From Acidobacteriaceae bacterium (GTDB lineage: Bacteria > Acidobacteriota > Terriglobia > Terriglobales > Acidobacteriaceae): 48,879 nucleotides of DNA. The stretch lies in contig JASHQQ010000283.1 in the NCBI GenBank assembly GCA_030039035.1, forward strand, positions 1-48,879. The letters run 5' to 3'. Shown in pieces: positions 35,462 through 44,975 of the stretch; position 1 is the stretch's first letter; every line of letters starts with the position of its first letter. The position numbers and the translations under genes are program-made. The notes beneath the pieces are model-generated. The model saw only the letters and a list, made by a program, of their open reading frames with translations. It was not told the origin of the DNA and did no database searches.

Positions 35462-35629
35462 CTACACTTCGTGATGCTTGAAAATATCGTCCTTTTCGCG
35501 GCAGCCGCAGTTCGAGCACTCGAGGCAGCAGACCAGCAGCAACGCGACGCCGGCGGTGACGATGACGGCGAGAATGGTTTCATGTGCCGCGAACCAATGT
35601 ACAAATTCCTGCATGTTCGGGGACTCCAT
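35462..35629 (-). CDS. small Cys-rich single-pass membrane protein
   Basis: 55 residues (or 50 from ATG 35614, which has GGAG nine bases upstream). The head is MESPNMQEFVHWFAAHE, then one helix (TILAVIVTAGVALLLV). It is followed by CCLECSNCGC with five cysteines and a charged tail EKDDIFKHHEV. The Cys cluster just inside or outside the membrane could bind zinc or iron or form disulfides. No family recognised. Codon use and the helix make a real gene likely. Confidence 0.55.
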   Translation of the reverse strand: MESPNMQEFVHWFAAHETILAVIVTAGVALLLVCCLECSNCGCREKDDIFKHHEV

Positions 35630-35809
35630 TCTGTCTGAACCTTACAATACTGCCCACCAGGTTAGACACGCTTTTTCGCAAATCTGTTGCTGCCCCGCTG
35701 CAACCCTGGCACGGCTTTGTGGAAAATGAGTGCGCATAGTCTATATCGGCAATTTTCCCGCGAAAATCCCCTTGCCGTGGAGCGAAGAAAAGTCGAAAAT
35801 AGGTTACCA

Positions 35810-37195
35810 ATGGCTGCCATTTCCAGCCACGGCGCGGTGTCCCCGGTCGACCTCCCGGCCGGGCCGCCCAGGACGCCTGAGCCGGCCGGCGGGTCGTCAT
35901 CGGCGGCGGGAAAACCGGAGTGCGGCCCGCACCTGAACTGGCTGTTTGTCGACCTGAACTCCTACTTCGCGTCCGTCGAACAGCAAGACCGCCCCGAGTT
36001 GCGTGGCTGCCCGGTTGCCGTAGTGCCGATGCTCGCCGACACCACGGTCTGCATCGCCGCCAGCTATGAGGCGAAGGCATTCGGGATCCGCACGGGCACT
36101 CTCGTCGGCGAAGCCAGGCGCCTGTGTCCCGGCCTCGAACTCGTCGAGGCCCGCCATGAGCTTTATGTCGAGTACCATCACCGCATCGTCGAGGCGGTGG
36201 AAAGCTGCCTGCCCGTTGCTGCCGTGCTCTCGATCGACGAAATGGCCTGTCGACTGATGGGCCGCGAACGGCCCCTGCTCGCGGCGCTCGATCTTGGATG
36301 GCGGGTCAAGGCGCGCATCCGCGAGCGCGCCGGCGATTCTCTGCGCTGCTCGGTGGGCCTCGCCACCAACCGCTATCTGGCCAAGATCGCAAGCGACATG
36401 GAGAAGCCCGACGGTCTGGTCGCGCTCACGCCCGACCTTCTGCCCGATGCGCTCCGCGGTCTAACGCTTCGCGACCTGCCCGGCGTGGGCGCAAAGACCG
36501 AACAGCGGCTGAATGAGAAAGGCATCCACACCATGGACGAATTGCTCGCCCTCGACTGCGAGCAGGCCGGCGAGCTTTGGGGCTCGGTGTGGGGCGAGCG
36601 CCTGTGGCACTGGCTGCGCGGCGAAGACTTCGGGATGTCGGAGACCGAACATCTTAAATCCATCAGCCACCAGCACGTGCTGGCTCCGGAGATGCGCACT
36701 CCCGAGAAAGCCTGGGCCGTGGCGCACAAGCTGCTGCACAAAGCCGCGATGCGCCTGCGCTCTCATGAGCTCTGGGCGGCGGGCATCGGACTCGCAGTAG
36801 GCTTCTCCGCGCCGCGCGATACGGCCGTGCCCATCAGCAACTTCGGCGCGCCCACGCGCGGATGGCACGGCGAGCTGAAGCTGAGCGAGTGCCAGGACAA
36901 CCAGACGCTCATCGCGGGCCTGCGCCGCCTCTGGGCCTCGATTCCCAAAACCAAAGGCTCGGACCAGCCCTACTTCATCGGCGTGCATCTCAACGGACTT
37001 GTACCCGAGCGCCTGCACACGCTGAACCTGTTCGACGGCCTGGAAAACAACCGTAGCCGCGCGCGCCTGCTTGCCGCCATGGACGAGCTGAACCACAAAT
37101 ACGGCATGAGCACGATTGCGCCGGCCACCATGCTGGCCGCCTGCAAGGCTGCGCCCACGCGCATCGCCTTCCACAGCATCCCGGACCTGTTCTGA
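35810..37195 (+). CDS. Y-family DNA polymerase (DinB/Pol IV-like)
   Basis: 461 residues from ATG 35810; the frame is open further upstream. The catalytic core is present: FVDLNSYFASVEQQ (first metal-binding Asp), the steric-gate Tyr/Phe pair, and VLSIDEMAC (SIDE acidic pair). TNRYLAKIASDMEKPDG and the thumb hairpin LRDLPGVGAKTEQRLNEKGI follow, then the little finger. The final IPDLF could be a beta-clamp binding motif. The first motif DLNSYF differs from the usual DMDAFF, which marks a branch other than standard E. coli Pol IV. Acts in translesion synthesis; no LexA box was found. Confidence 0.9.
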   Translation: MAAISSHGAVSPVDLPAGPPRTPEPAGGSSSAAGKPECGPHLNWLFVDLNSYFASVEQQDRPELRGCPVAVVPMLADTTVCIAASYEAKAFGIRTGTLVGEARRLCPGLELVEARHELYVEYHHRIVEAVESCLPVAAVLSIDEMACRLMGRERPLLAALDLGWRVKARIRERAGDSLRCSVGLATNRYLAKIASDMEKPDGLVALTPDLLPDALRGLTLRDLPGVGAKTEQRLNEKGIHTMDELLALDCEQAGELWGSVWGERLWHWLRGEDFGMSETEHLKSISHQHVLAPEMRTPEKAWAVAHKLLHKAAMRLRSHELWAAGIGLAVGFSAPRDTAVPISNFGAPTRGWHGELKLSECQDNQTLIAGLRRLWASIPKTKGSDQPYFIGVHLNGLVPERLHTLNLFDGLENNRSRARLLAAMDELNHKYGMSTIAPATMLAACKAAPTRIAFHSIPDLF

Positions 37196-37206
37196 CCGGC
37201 GCCTCG

Positions 37207-37308
37207 CTACCGCATCAGGAGCCGGACGATCGCAACGACCGCGAAGATGGCCGCACCCACGGCGTATCCGATCACGCGCGCTCTGTTCGCAAGATTCTGT
37301 CCGATCAT
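37207..37308 (-). CDS. possible 33-residue membrane peptide
   Basis: MIGQNLANRARVIGYAVG followed by AAIFAVVAIVRLLMR: basic head, one hydrophobic helix, basic end. Converges with the polymerase gene. No good ribosome site, so it may be chance. Confidence 0.3.
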   Translation of the reverse strand: MIGQNLANRARVIGYAVGAAIFAVVAIVRLLMR

Positions 37309-37417
37309 GGCAGCAGTATCGCACAGGCGGGATGGCGAAGCGGGTCCGCGAAATCTGCGATCGGGACGGCGAGGAGCGCTCACTCGCGCTCCTCGTGCCG
37401 TTTCTGTTCCTGCACCT

Positions 37418-37936
37418 TCAGTCCGGCAGGATCAGCAGCCCCGCATCCAGCAGTTTTTTCGTCAGCCGGTCCAGCGCCTCGGGGAACCGGGCGCATACGC
37501 TGCGAACGCTCATCCCCAGCAGCGTCGCCGCCTCGGCCTGCGTGTACGCCTGCAGTACGATCCGGCACAGCATCTCCCGGTCCAGCGAGTTGAGCCGGCT
37601 CAGGCATTGCTCCACGTCGAGAACGAAGATGACCGCATCCTCGAAGGTGCGGATCGGGCGGCTCGACGCCCACCCTCGTCCCACCGGTGATCCGAGCAGC
37701 GAAGGCGCCCGGCCTACCTGCATCGACGCGTACAGATACCTCTTCAGCAAGTTCTCGGTGTATTTGCGGTAGAACGCAAGGCTGACGGCGGGCCCTTGCG
37801 GCGCCATTTTTCGGCCGGGATTCTCCCGGGTTTCGGCTCCGGGAGCCTCGTCTTCCCACTGGCCGGCGTGGAGCTGGCATGTGAGTGGCAGGCCGGCGGC
37901 TGCCTGGATGGCCGGCAACTGCAGCGCCGCGCTCAT
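37418..37936 (-). CDS. sigma-70 region-4-like HTH protein
   Basis: 172 residues. The C-terminal ~85 residues read like region 4 of an ECF sigma factor: CLSRLNSLDREMLCRIVLQA then YTQAEAATLLGMSVRSVCAR FPEALDRLTKKLL. No region 2 is present, so it cannot be a full sigma factor. The N-terminal part is variable with ENLLKRYLYASMQVGR. It may act as a transcription regulator or a sigma antagonist. Its start overlaps the zinc-ribbon gene (ATGA), so the two are coupled. Confidence 0.65.
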   Translation of the reverse strand: MSAALQLPAIQAAAGLPLTCQLHAGQWEDEAPGAETRENPGRKMAPQGPAVSLAFYRKYTENLLKRYLYASMQVGRAPSLLGSPVGRGWASSRPIRTFEDAVIFVLDVEQCLSRLNSLDREMLCRIVLQAYTQAEAATLLGMSVRSVCARFPEALDRLTKKLLDAGLLILPD

Positions 37937-38151
37937 CGCGCACCTCCCGCCTCTGCGGCAACCGCCAGAATCCTTATCCCGCGGCGGGCCGGCGCCCGGA
38001 GGGGACGTCCACGCTTTTTCCGGCTCTCCGGCGTGGGGAACTCTCTCAGTTTTGCTTCACAGCCTCGGCAATAGACACTTCCTTCGCTCTGGGCGCGGTA
38101 CCAAAGGCAGCCGCAGCCCTCGCAAATCTTCAGTTGTACGCGCAATTCCAT
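37933..38151 (-). CDS. small zinc-ribbon protein
   Basis: 72 residues; ATG 38151 has GGAG eight bases upstream. Four-cysteine ribbon: KICEGCGCLWYR ... VYCRGCEAKL. Then an AT-hook-like basic segment, SRKKRGRPLRAPARRG, suggests DNA contact. Coupled by a 4-bp overlap to the sigma-4-like gene. Together they look like a small regulatory pair. Confidence 0.65.
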   Translation of the reverse strand: MELRVQLKICEGCGCLWYRAQSEGSVYCRGCEAKLREFPTPESRKKRGRPLRAPARRGIRILAVAAEAGGAR

Positions 38152-38839
38152 GACGAACTCTCCGTAGTTGCCATTTCTCCCGAAGCGCGGGCCCGAAATG
38201 CCGCTTGCTCCGGGGCGAAGAGGGCCGGACATGGCTACGCTGGGCTCTTGCGCCCGGTCGGGGGAGTGCCGTCGGCCTGCAGCGGTTCTGGGACTTCATT
38301 CCTTCGCCACGATTCGGCCGGTTCGGCGCGTCTCCGGGGTCCCCAATGACGCGTGTTCGCCGTTGGAGCGGGACCCGCAGGGAGCCTCGGCCGTGAATCG
38401 GCCTGACGAAGGGAACAAGTTTCCCGAAACCGCCAATCTCGGTGGTTGTCATTCTCATGGGGCGCACAGATCCTGGAATTGATTCCACTGGCATGACCGC
38501 GGCGTATTTGCCATTCGCCGCAACACCGGGATGGGCCGGCCGAAGAGGAAGATGCTCTTCGAGACTTCTCATTTCGTGCCAAAGGGGAAGCTGTCTATCC
38601 CCATATACCCCTTCGGTAATGAGACCGCCCCCAGAAATTTCCCACAAACCAGTGCAAGATTAAGTAAAGCCAATCTAGAGATACCTATCTTTTCGGTCAA
38701 CCTCTCCCGGCGGATTTCCGCATCTGCGATCACCATCCGGCGGGCCGGCCCCGAGTTACTTGGCAATTCGGCGATTCTGGCGCTGCCAAAAGGAATAAGG
38801 ACTGTTCGCCTTCTATAGCTGGTTGCGAATTTTCCACAG
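38152..38839. other. divergent intergenic region
   Basis: About 690 bp between the zinc-ribbon gene (left) and the HTH gene (right). 38570-38830 is lower in GC than its surroundings and probably holds the promoters. No convincing gene or known RNA seen. Confidence 0.4.
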
Positions 38840-39544
38840 ATGAATTTCATCCAGACCCAGGATCGCCTGCGCCAGGAACTGACTCGCAGGATACAGAGAG
38901 GCATCCTCTCTGCTTCATTGCTTGGGCGGCAAACCGGGCTCAGCCAGGTGCATCTGTCGAACTTCATCCGCGGCAAGCGGCCGCTTTCGCTGGAAGCATT
39001 GGACCGCGTCCTGGCCGCCCAGCACCTCGCGATCTCCGATCTGCTGCCCACGCGGGCTCGTGCGGAACCATTCGGCACCGACGAGGCGTTTGCCGCCATT
39101 CCCGTCGTCTCGCATGGGGCTGCCATCGCCGATCCGTTCATCCGCCCTGCCGCCGGCCAGGAGATGTTGCGCATTCACGCCCGTAAGCTCGAATCCCTGC
39201 AGACGCGCGCGCCAAATTCGCGCCGCGCCTGGCAGCGGTTCGTCGCCGTGCGCGTGGATGAAGCCGATGCATTCCCGATGGATCCGCTGGTGCAGCCCAT
39301 CGCCATCGCGCTCCTCGACCGGCACTACAATTCACTCGCTTCCTGTCGCGCGGACCGGCGCAACCTCTACGCCGTGCGCCAGGGGGCGCGCCTCATTGTG
39401 CGCTACGCCGAGCTGCTCTCCGGCCGCCTCGTCCTTCGCCCGCACAACATCGCGTTCCCGCTTGATGTGATCGAAGCGGAGCCGGGCCACTCACTCATCG
39501 AGTTGATCGCCGGCCGCGTGGCGATGATTCTCAATGAGACCTGA
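38840..39544 (+). CDS. HTH (Cro/CI-type) regulator with catalytically dead S24/LexA-like domain
   Basis: 234 residues. The N-terminal helix-turn-helix is LLGRQTGLSQVHLSNFIRGK RPLSLEALDRVL (about 28-59). The C-terminal half follows the S24 pattern: IPVVSHGAA, FVAVRVDEADAFPMDPLV, LYAVRQGARLIVRYAEL, RLVLRPHNIAFPLDVI, IAGRVAMIL. The position of the catalytic Ser (GDSM) reads EADAF and the Lys position reads Arg, so self-cleavage is not expected. It may sense a ligand or dimerise. No ribosome site at the ATG; a leaderless transcript is possible. Confidence 0.75.
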   Translation: MNFIQTQDRLRQELTRRIQRGILSASLLGRQTGLSQVHLSNFIRGKRPLSLEALDRVLAAQHLAISDLLPTRARAEPFGTDEAFAAIPVVSHGAAIADPFIRPAAGQEMLRIHARKLESLQTRAPNSRRAWQRFVAVRVDEADAFPMDPLVQPIAIALLDRHYNSLASCRADRRNLYAVRQGARLIVRYAELLSGRLVLRPHNIAFPLDVIEAEPGHSLIELIAGRVAMILNET

Positions 39545-39630
39545 ACCCGGACGAGGACTCGCCGGATTGGGAGGTTCGCACACGGCTTCTGCTTGCGAAC
39601 CTGTTCTGTGCCCGGCTATAACTCCAGGTA

Positions 39631-40371
39631 ATGTCCAACGAAATTGCGCCTGCCCTGGAAAAGTCGCCGTCTCCTTCTCCCCTCGAACCTCCGGCTGAAG
39701 ACAGGCGGATTCGCTGGCTGGAGCTTTTCCTGGTACTCGTTGTAGCGTTCGGAAGCTCCCTCGAGAACAGCTTGTATTTGTTGACAAACGGGCGAGCGGG
39801 CATGTCCGTTCCAGCTACTGAAGACGCGAGGTGGATTGGGGGAATCGTCCGGGAACTGATCGGTTTGCTTCTTCTCGGGTACGTACTTTGGCGCCGGAAA
39901 CTTCGGTTCAAGGACCTCGGCCTCTCGTGGTCCAAAGGCACCCTGCCCACTGGCTTCGGAGTGGCTGCAGTGGCTTGCGCGAGTTATTTGGCCGGCAGCT
40001 TCGTCACCCACCGGTTCTTTGTTTCCTTTCTCCCGTTTTTGCATGGCGGTGTAACAGCCCGCGCGCTCTTCTCGAGTTCCTCCGTCATGATAGTTCCGTT
40101 CTTCCTTCTGAGCCCGATCTTCGAAGAGCTGATCGTTCGTGCATACCTGATGACGGAGGTTCAGGCTCTGACCGGCTCGTGGACTCTGGCGACCTTTTTG
40201 AGCGTTGCAATCCAGTTTTCGTATCACCTCTATTACGGCTGGGAGGGGGCACTTGCCGTTTCGTTCCTGTTCATTGTTTTCTCGGTGTACTACGCAAGAA
40301 CGCGAAACGCAACTCCGATCATCATCGCTCACGAGTTATTCGATCTCTGGGGATTGGCCACATTGATATAG
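39631..40371 (+). CDS. CPBP-family intramembrane metalloprotease
   Basis: 246 residues with about seven membrane helices. The CPBP/Abi motifs are present: FEELIVRAYLM (EExxxR), FSYHLYYGWEGA (motif 2 His) and IIIAHELFDLWG (motif 3 His). Relatives cleave CAAX-type or bacteriocin-related membrane proteins. The gene stands alone 86 bp after the HTH regulator. The substrate is unknown. Confidence 0.88.
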   Translation: MSNEIAPALEKSPSPSPLEPPAEDRRIRWLELFLVLVVAFGSSLENSLYLLTNGRAGMSVPATEDARWIGGIVRELIGLLLLGYVLWRRKLRFKDLGLSWSKGTLPTGFGVAAVACASYLAGSFVTHRFFVSFLPFLHGGVTARALFSSSSVMIVPFFLLSPIFEELIVRAYLMTEVQALTGSWTLATFLSVAIQFSYHLYYGWEGALAVSFLFIVFSVYYARTRNATPIIIAHELFDLWGLATLI

Positions 40372-40615
40372 ACGATTAATGATTCCGAGTTCTGCGAGGT
40401 TTCAAGAGTCTTCGGGTTGGGCTTTCGAGAAGCAGCCAGGCCCATCGCTCTTCTTGACTTTTCGGCATCACAGGCCTTACCTTACCTCCAGCGCACAGGG
40501 CGCATCCCGTCCGTGGAAAGGGCCAAGCCCACCTGCACTCGCACACTCTTTACAATCCGAATCTTCTTTCTGCCTGCATGGCGGACACAGGCGACCGACG
40601 GAAAGGAGATTTCCC

Positions 40616-42274
40616 ATGAAGCGGCAACTCCCGCCTCGCCCCAACCTGGAACAGCTCAAAAACCAGGCCAAGACACTTCTCAAGGCGCATCGCGCGGCCG
40701 ACCCCGAAGCGCTCGAGAGCGTTCGCGAGAACCATCCGCGCCTGCGCAACTCCAGCGCCGCCGTAGTCGCCAACTTCCGGCTCACGCTCGCCGACGCGCA
40801 ACTCGTCATCGCCAGGGAATACGGGTTTACGACGTGGGCTCGGCTGAAGGCCCACGTTGCGGCGCAGCGCCCTGACGAATCCTTGAGCGAAACCGTCGAA
40901 TCGCTGCGCCAGGCCGCAGGACACGGCGATGTCGCGCGCCTCGACGAACTGCTTGAGGCCCACCCCGGGCTCATCGACGAGCCCGGCGGTCCCGGCGTGC
41001 GCACGGCGCTGCACCAGGCGGTCTTTGGCAAGAGCGAATCCGCGGTCAGGCTGCTGCTCGAGCGTGGCGCCAACCCCAACATCCGCTGCGAGGGCGACAA
41101 CGCCTACCCGTTGCACTTTGCCGTGGAAAAGAATCTCGTGTCCATCATTCATCTGCTCGTCGAGCACGGGGCCGACACGGTTGGCGAGGGCGATTATCAC
41201 GAGCTCGGCGTCCTCGGCTGGGCCACGGCCTGGGAATATCTCCGCGCCGACCCGGAGACCGTGAATTACCTGCTCGCTCACGGCGCACGGCACAACATTT
41301 TTTCCGCCGTTGCCATGGGAGAGACCGAAACCATCCGCGAGCTGGTGCGCCGCACGCCCGGCGATCTTGAAAAACGCATGAACGGCACGTTGATGCGGCG
41401 CATGCCCCTGCATCTGGCCGTGATGAAAAAACAGCACCCGTCATTGGTCGCCCTGCTCGACCTCGGCGCCAACACCGAATCGCTCGACGAGGCCGGGCTC
41501 ACCGCGCTCGACCAGGCCGCGCTCCTCGGCGAAGCGGATCTTGCCGGCATCCTGCTCGAAAGAGGAGCCAAAGTCCGGCTGCCCGCGGCCTTCGCCCTGC
41601 ATCGCACGCGCGACGTCGAGCGCCTGCTCCGGCGCGACCCCGGCGCTCTCAAGCCAGAAGGCCGCTGGGACAGGCTCATTGTGCGCGCTGCCGAGTGCGC
41701 GAGCGCCGACGTGATTGAAGCGCTTGTTGCGGCTGGCGCGGACGTGAACATCAACGACAATCCGGGTACGTCGATCGACCGCACGTGGGGATACACGCCG
41801 CTGCACTCCGCCGGCTGGCATGGCAATATCGGCGCCGTCGAGGTGCTCATGCGGCACGGAGCCAACGTAGCCGCGCGCGAAACGAAATACCACGGAACGC
41901 CGGCAGGCTGGGCCGATTATTCCGGCCACAAGGACGCGCGGGACCTGATTCTGCGCGGTCAGGTCGACATCATCGAAGCGATCCAATACGGCATGACGGA
42001 ACGCGCACGCGAAATCCTCGCTGAAGACCCAACCGTGCTGGATCGCGCGTTCAGCGAATACGGATTGTTCCCGCTCAACGCGGAAGCCTGGTACACCCCG
42101 CTGGCGTATGCGGTCCTGCGGGGAAGAACCGCGATTGTTCGGCTGCTGATCGACCGCGGCGCCGATACGGCATTGCGCTCGCCGAAGGGCGAATCGCTCG
42201 CCGAGATCGCGATCGGGCAGGGCCGCGGTGAAATCGCCGCGATGCTCTCGGACCATTCCGCCCGAAATCCATGA
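40616..42274 (+). CDS. ankyrin-repeat protein
   Basis: 552 residues; ATG 40616 has GGAG seven bases upstream. The N-terminal ~85 residues form a helical cap (RPNLEQLKNQAKTLLKAHRA ... LVIAREYGFTTWARLKAHV). About nine ankyrin-type repeats follow, for example TALHQAVFGKSESAVRLLLE RGANPN, YTPLHSAGWHGNIGAVEVLM and YTPLAYAVLRGRTAIVRLLI. No signal peptide or catalytic domain, so it is probably a cytoplasmic protein-protein adaptor. The pattern is common in soil bacteria. Confidence 0.9.
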   Translation: MKRQLPPRPNLEQLKNQAKTLLKAHRAADPEALESVRENHPRLRNSSAAVVANFRLTLADAQLVIAREYGFTTWARLKAHVAAQRPDESLSETVESLRQAAGHGDVARLDELLEAHPGLIDEPGGPGVRTALHQAVFGKSESAVRLLLERGANPNIRCEGDNAYPLHFAVEKNLVSIIHLLVEHGADTVGEGDYHELGVLGWATAWEYLRADPETVNYLLAHGARHNIFSAVAMGETETIRELVRRTPGDLEKRMNGTLMRRMPLHLAVMKKQHPSLVALLDLGANTESLDEAGLTALDQAALLGEADLAGILLERGAKVRLPAAFALHRTRDVERLLRRDPGALKPEGRWDRLIVRAAECASADVIEALVAAGADVNINDNPGTSIDRTWGYTPLHSAGWHGNIGAVEVLMRHGANVAARETKYHGTPAGWADYSGHKDARDLILRGQVDIIEAIQYGMTERAREILAEDPTVLDRAFSEYGLFPLNAEAWYTPLAYAVLRGRTAIVRLLIDRGADTALRSPKGESLAEIAIGQGRGEIAAMLSDHSARNP

Positions 42275-42350
42275 GGCCGCTTGCGATGGATTCCGCGACA
42301 GAGGGTCTGCGTATAATCCCTCTCAGTCACGTCACGGGGAGGTTCGTCGA

Positions 42351-43256
42351 ATGCCGTGTCCCGGTGCGCGTATCTGTCGATTCTCGCGAATCCTTGTCTT
42401 CGCCGCGCTTTGTTGCGCGCTTGCGGCGCCTGCTTGCGGACAGCCAGGCGCGGCTACCGGCGACGCCATACATTCCGACGCAGACTACGTGCCGACCATG
42501 ACGTTCGACGTGGCGTCGATCCACGAAAGTCCGGTCTCAGACTCCATCACGGTGAGCATGCAGAACCCGCCGCACGCCAGCCTGCTCCGGCTTACCAACT
42601 ACAACATGATGAATATGATCTCGATGGCGTATGGCGTGCGCTGGGATCAAATCACCGGCGAGCCGGATTGGGCGAAATCAACCTATTACATGGTCGAGGC
42701 GAGGTCCGACGGCTCGGCCGACGAGAAGCTGGCGCAGTTGACCCTCGCCCAGGCAAGGCTCGAAAAGAAGCACATGCTGCAGGTGCTGCTCGCCGACCGC
42801 TTTCAGCTCAAAACCGCGTGGCAGACCAGAGAAGGCACCATCTACAAGATGGTCGTCGGGAAGAACGGCCCGAAGTTCGGCGAGACGAAGCACGAGCCGC
42901 CGAGCCCCGAAGAGGCGGCCATCTTCGGCGACCGTCCCATTCCGCCGATCTATCAGAGGGGCGACGGCCGGCTCGGCTACAAATTCATCGCCCATGGCGC
43001 CGCGATGGGCGAGCTGGCAGGCGTGGTCGGCGGTCAGATGGGGACGGACGTGCTCGACAAAACCGGCCTTGCTGCAACCTACGACTTCACGCTCGAATAC
43101 AGCGGAACCGTACCCGGAACCGGAAGCAAGGACCCCGAAGCATGGCCTCTGCTCATCGAAGCGCTTCCCGAGCAGCTTGGGCTAAAGCTTCAGCCGGCGA
43201 AAGGACCGGTAAGAAGGCTCGAGATCGAGCATATCGAGCGGCCGTCGTCAAACTAG
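42351..43256 (+). CDS. TIGR03435-type exported protein
   Basis: 301 residues; ATG 42351 has GGAGG eight bases upstream. Signal peptide (ICRFSRILVFAALCCALAAP), then the family pattern TFDVASIHESP, LLRLTNYNMMNMISMAYGVR, WDQITGEPDW, HMLQVLLADRFQLKTAWQTR, IYKMVVGKNGPKF, and late VLDKTGLAATYDFTLEY. This family is strongly expanded in Acidobacteriota soil genomes; its function is unknown. Follows the ankyrin gene by 76 bp. Confidence 0.92.
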   Translation: MPCPGARICRFSRILVFAALCCALAAPACGQPGAATGDAIHSDADYVPTMTFDVASIHESPVSDSITVSMQNPPHASLLRLTNYNMMNMISMAYGVRWDQITGEPDWAKSTYYMVEARSDGSADEKLAQLTLAQARLEKKHMLQVLLADRFQLKTAWQTREGTIYKMVVGKNGPKFGETKHEPPSPEEAAIFGDRPIPPIYQRGDGRLGYKFIAHGAAMGELAGVVGGQMGTDVLDKTGLAATYDFTLEYSGTVPGTGSKDPEAWPLLIEALPEQLGLKLQPAKGPVRRLEIEHIERPSSN

Positions 43257-43280
43257 GCCGGCGATTGGCATTCTGCTCTC

Positions 43281-43303
43281 CCGATTTCAAGGCTCTAAAT
43301 CGG
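43281..43303. terminator. possible bidirectional terminator
   Basis: CCGATTT (43281-43287) pairs with AAATCGG (43297-43303) over a 9-base loop, in the gap between convergent genes. The A/T ends of the arms could serve either direction, but the stem is short. Confidence 0.35.
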
Positions 43304-43421
43304 CTTCAGTCGCCTCGGCCGATCCACCGTCCCTCCCGCCGTTGCCGCAAAGCCGCCGCAACGTACCAGAGCTACGCGATCGCCCAGATGGCTTCGAAAT
43401 CGCGCTCATCGCAGCGCCGAA

Positions 43422-44849
43422 TCATCCTGCGAACTCGTGTCCCGCATCGGGATTGTCGAAACGCGTGAACTGCGAGATGAAATTGAGATACACCGTTCCC
43501 GTCGGCCCGTTGCGCTGCTTGGCGAGGATGATCTCCGATTTGGCCTTTTCTTCCTTGGTCATCTCTTCGTCGCGGTTGTAATAGGACTCGCGATGGATGA
43601 ACGCGACCACGTCGGCGTCCTGCTCGATCGACCCCGACTCGCGCAGGTCGCTCAAGAGCGGGCGCTTGTCTTCGCTGCGCCGCTCGCTGGCGCGCGAAAG
43701 CTGCGAGAGGGCCACAACGGGCACGTTCAGCTCCTTGGCGAGAGCTTTCAGCCCCCGCGAGATCGCCGAGACCTCCTGCGTGCGGTTCTCGTAGCGCTTG
43801 CCGCCCTGTGCGGGCAGCGTGGCCGACATCAGTTGCAAATAATCCACCACCACCAGGTCGAGCCCGCCGGCATTCTGCTTCAGGCGCCGCGCCTTGGCGC
43901 GCATCTCGGCCAGCGAAATGCCCGCCGAGTCGTCGATGAATATGCGCGACTCCACCAGATCTTCGAGCGCCTTTTGCAGCTTGGCGTGATCCTCGCGGCG
44001 GATGAAGCCGGTCTGCAACTGGCGCTGGTCCACCCACGCCTGTGAGGCCAGCATGCGCCGGAGCAGCGACTCCTTGCTCATCTCCAGGCTGAAGACGGCG
44101 ACGATCGCCTTGCTGTTCACCGCCGCGTTCTCCGCAATGTTGATGGCCAGCGCCGTTTTGCCCATGGAGGGCCGCGCGGCGATGATGATCAGCTCACCCT
44201 TCTGCAGGCCGCTGGTCATGCGGTCGAACTCGATAAAGTCCGTGGCCAGCCCCGTGACCTCGCGGCTCTGCAGGTAAAGGTTGTCGATGGTGCCGAAAGA
44301 ATTGGCGACAATCGAGTGCAGGCTCTGGAAGCCGTGCGTGATGCCTTTCTCGCTTACCTCCAGAAGCTTTGCCTCGGCGTCGCCGAGCACCTCGAGCGCC
44401 GTCTCGCTCTGGTCGGCCGCGCGCGCAATGGCCGCCGAACAGATGAGCATGAGCTTGCGCAGCAGGCTCTTGTCCTTGACGATGCGGATGTACTCTTCGA
44501 TGACCGGCCGGCGCGGCAGCCCTTCGGTGAGCGAGGCGAGATAGGCCACGCCGCCCACTGCCTCCACCTCTTTGTAGCGAGCCAGCTCTTCGGCCAGCGT
44601 GACAATGTCGATCGCGCGCCCGGAGTCGATCAGCTCCGTCATGCGCTGAAAGATGCGCCGGTGCGAGTCGAGCGAGAAATCCTCGGCTTCCAGCTTTTCC
44701 GCGGCTTCGGCGTGTGCGGCGTTGTCCAGGAGAATGGCGCCGAGAATGGTCTTCTCGGCATCCACATTCGCCGGCAATCCGGCATCGAGAGTCAGGTCGG
44801 GTGTGGCCATGCTGATGTTGAACGGCGGCCGGCGGCGGTCGCCTTCCAT
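43422..44849 (-). CDS. dnaB: replicative DNA helicase DnaB
   Basis: 475 residues, usual length. The N-terminal collar domain starts NVDAEKTILGAILLDNAAH. The RecA-like domain has Walker A ARPSMGKT (225-232), VFSLEMSKESLLRRML, Walker B LDLVVVDYLQLMS, VVALSQLSRASERR, DLRESGSIEQDADVV and an arginine-finger region with AKQRNGPTGTV. Unwinds DNA at the fork as a hexamer. No intein is seen. The start could also be ATG 14 codons later (MATPDLTL). Confidence 0.96.
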   Translation of the reverse strand: MEGDRRRPPFNISMATPDLTLDAGLPANVDAEKTILGAILLDNAAHAEAAEKLEAEDFSLDSHRRIFQRMTELIDSGRAIDIVTLAEELARYKEVEAVGGVAYLASLTEGLPRRPVIEEYIRIVKDKSLLRKLMLICSAAIARAADQSETALEVLGDAEAKLLEVSEKGITHGFQSLHSIVANSFGTIDNLYLQSREVTGLATDFIEFDRMTSGLQKGELIIIAARPSMGKTALAINIAENAAVNSKAIVAVFSLEMSKESLLRRMLASQAWVDQRQLQTGFIRREDHAKLQKALEDLVESRIFIDDSAGISLAEMRAKARRLKQNAGGLDLVVVDYLQLMSATLPAQGGKRYENRTQEVSAISRGLKALAKELNVPVVALSQLSRASERRSEDKRPLLSDLRESGSIEQDADVVAFIHRESYYNRDEEMTKEEKAKSEIILAKQRNGPTGTVYLNFISQFTRFDNPDAGHEFAG

Positions 44850-44975
44850 AGAGGAGTCTAGGGTCTACCCTGGAGGCAATGGAATGCGGATAAGGAGGGC
44901 GAAATCGAGGAAAAGTGTACCTGGAATGTCAACAGGCGGAGAAACGGTGATTCAAGAGTTGTAACTCTCCGTGGC

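Noticed and set aside
39631..40371. Abortive-infection defence gene (Abi/CPBP)
   Set aside because: The CPBP motifs are present but nothing around it suggests a defence system.
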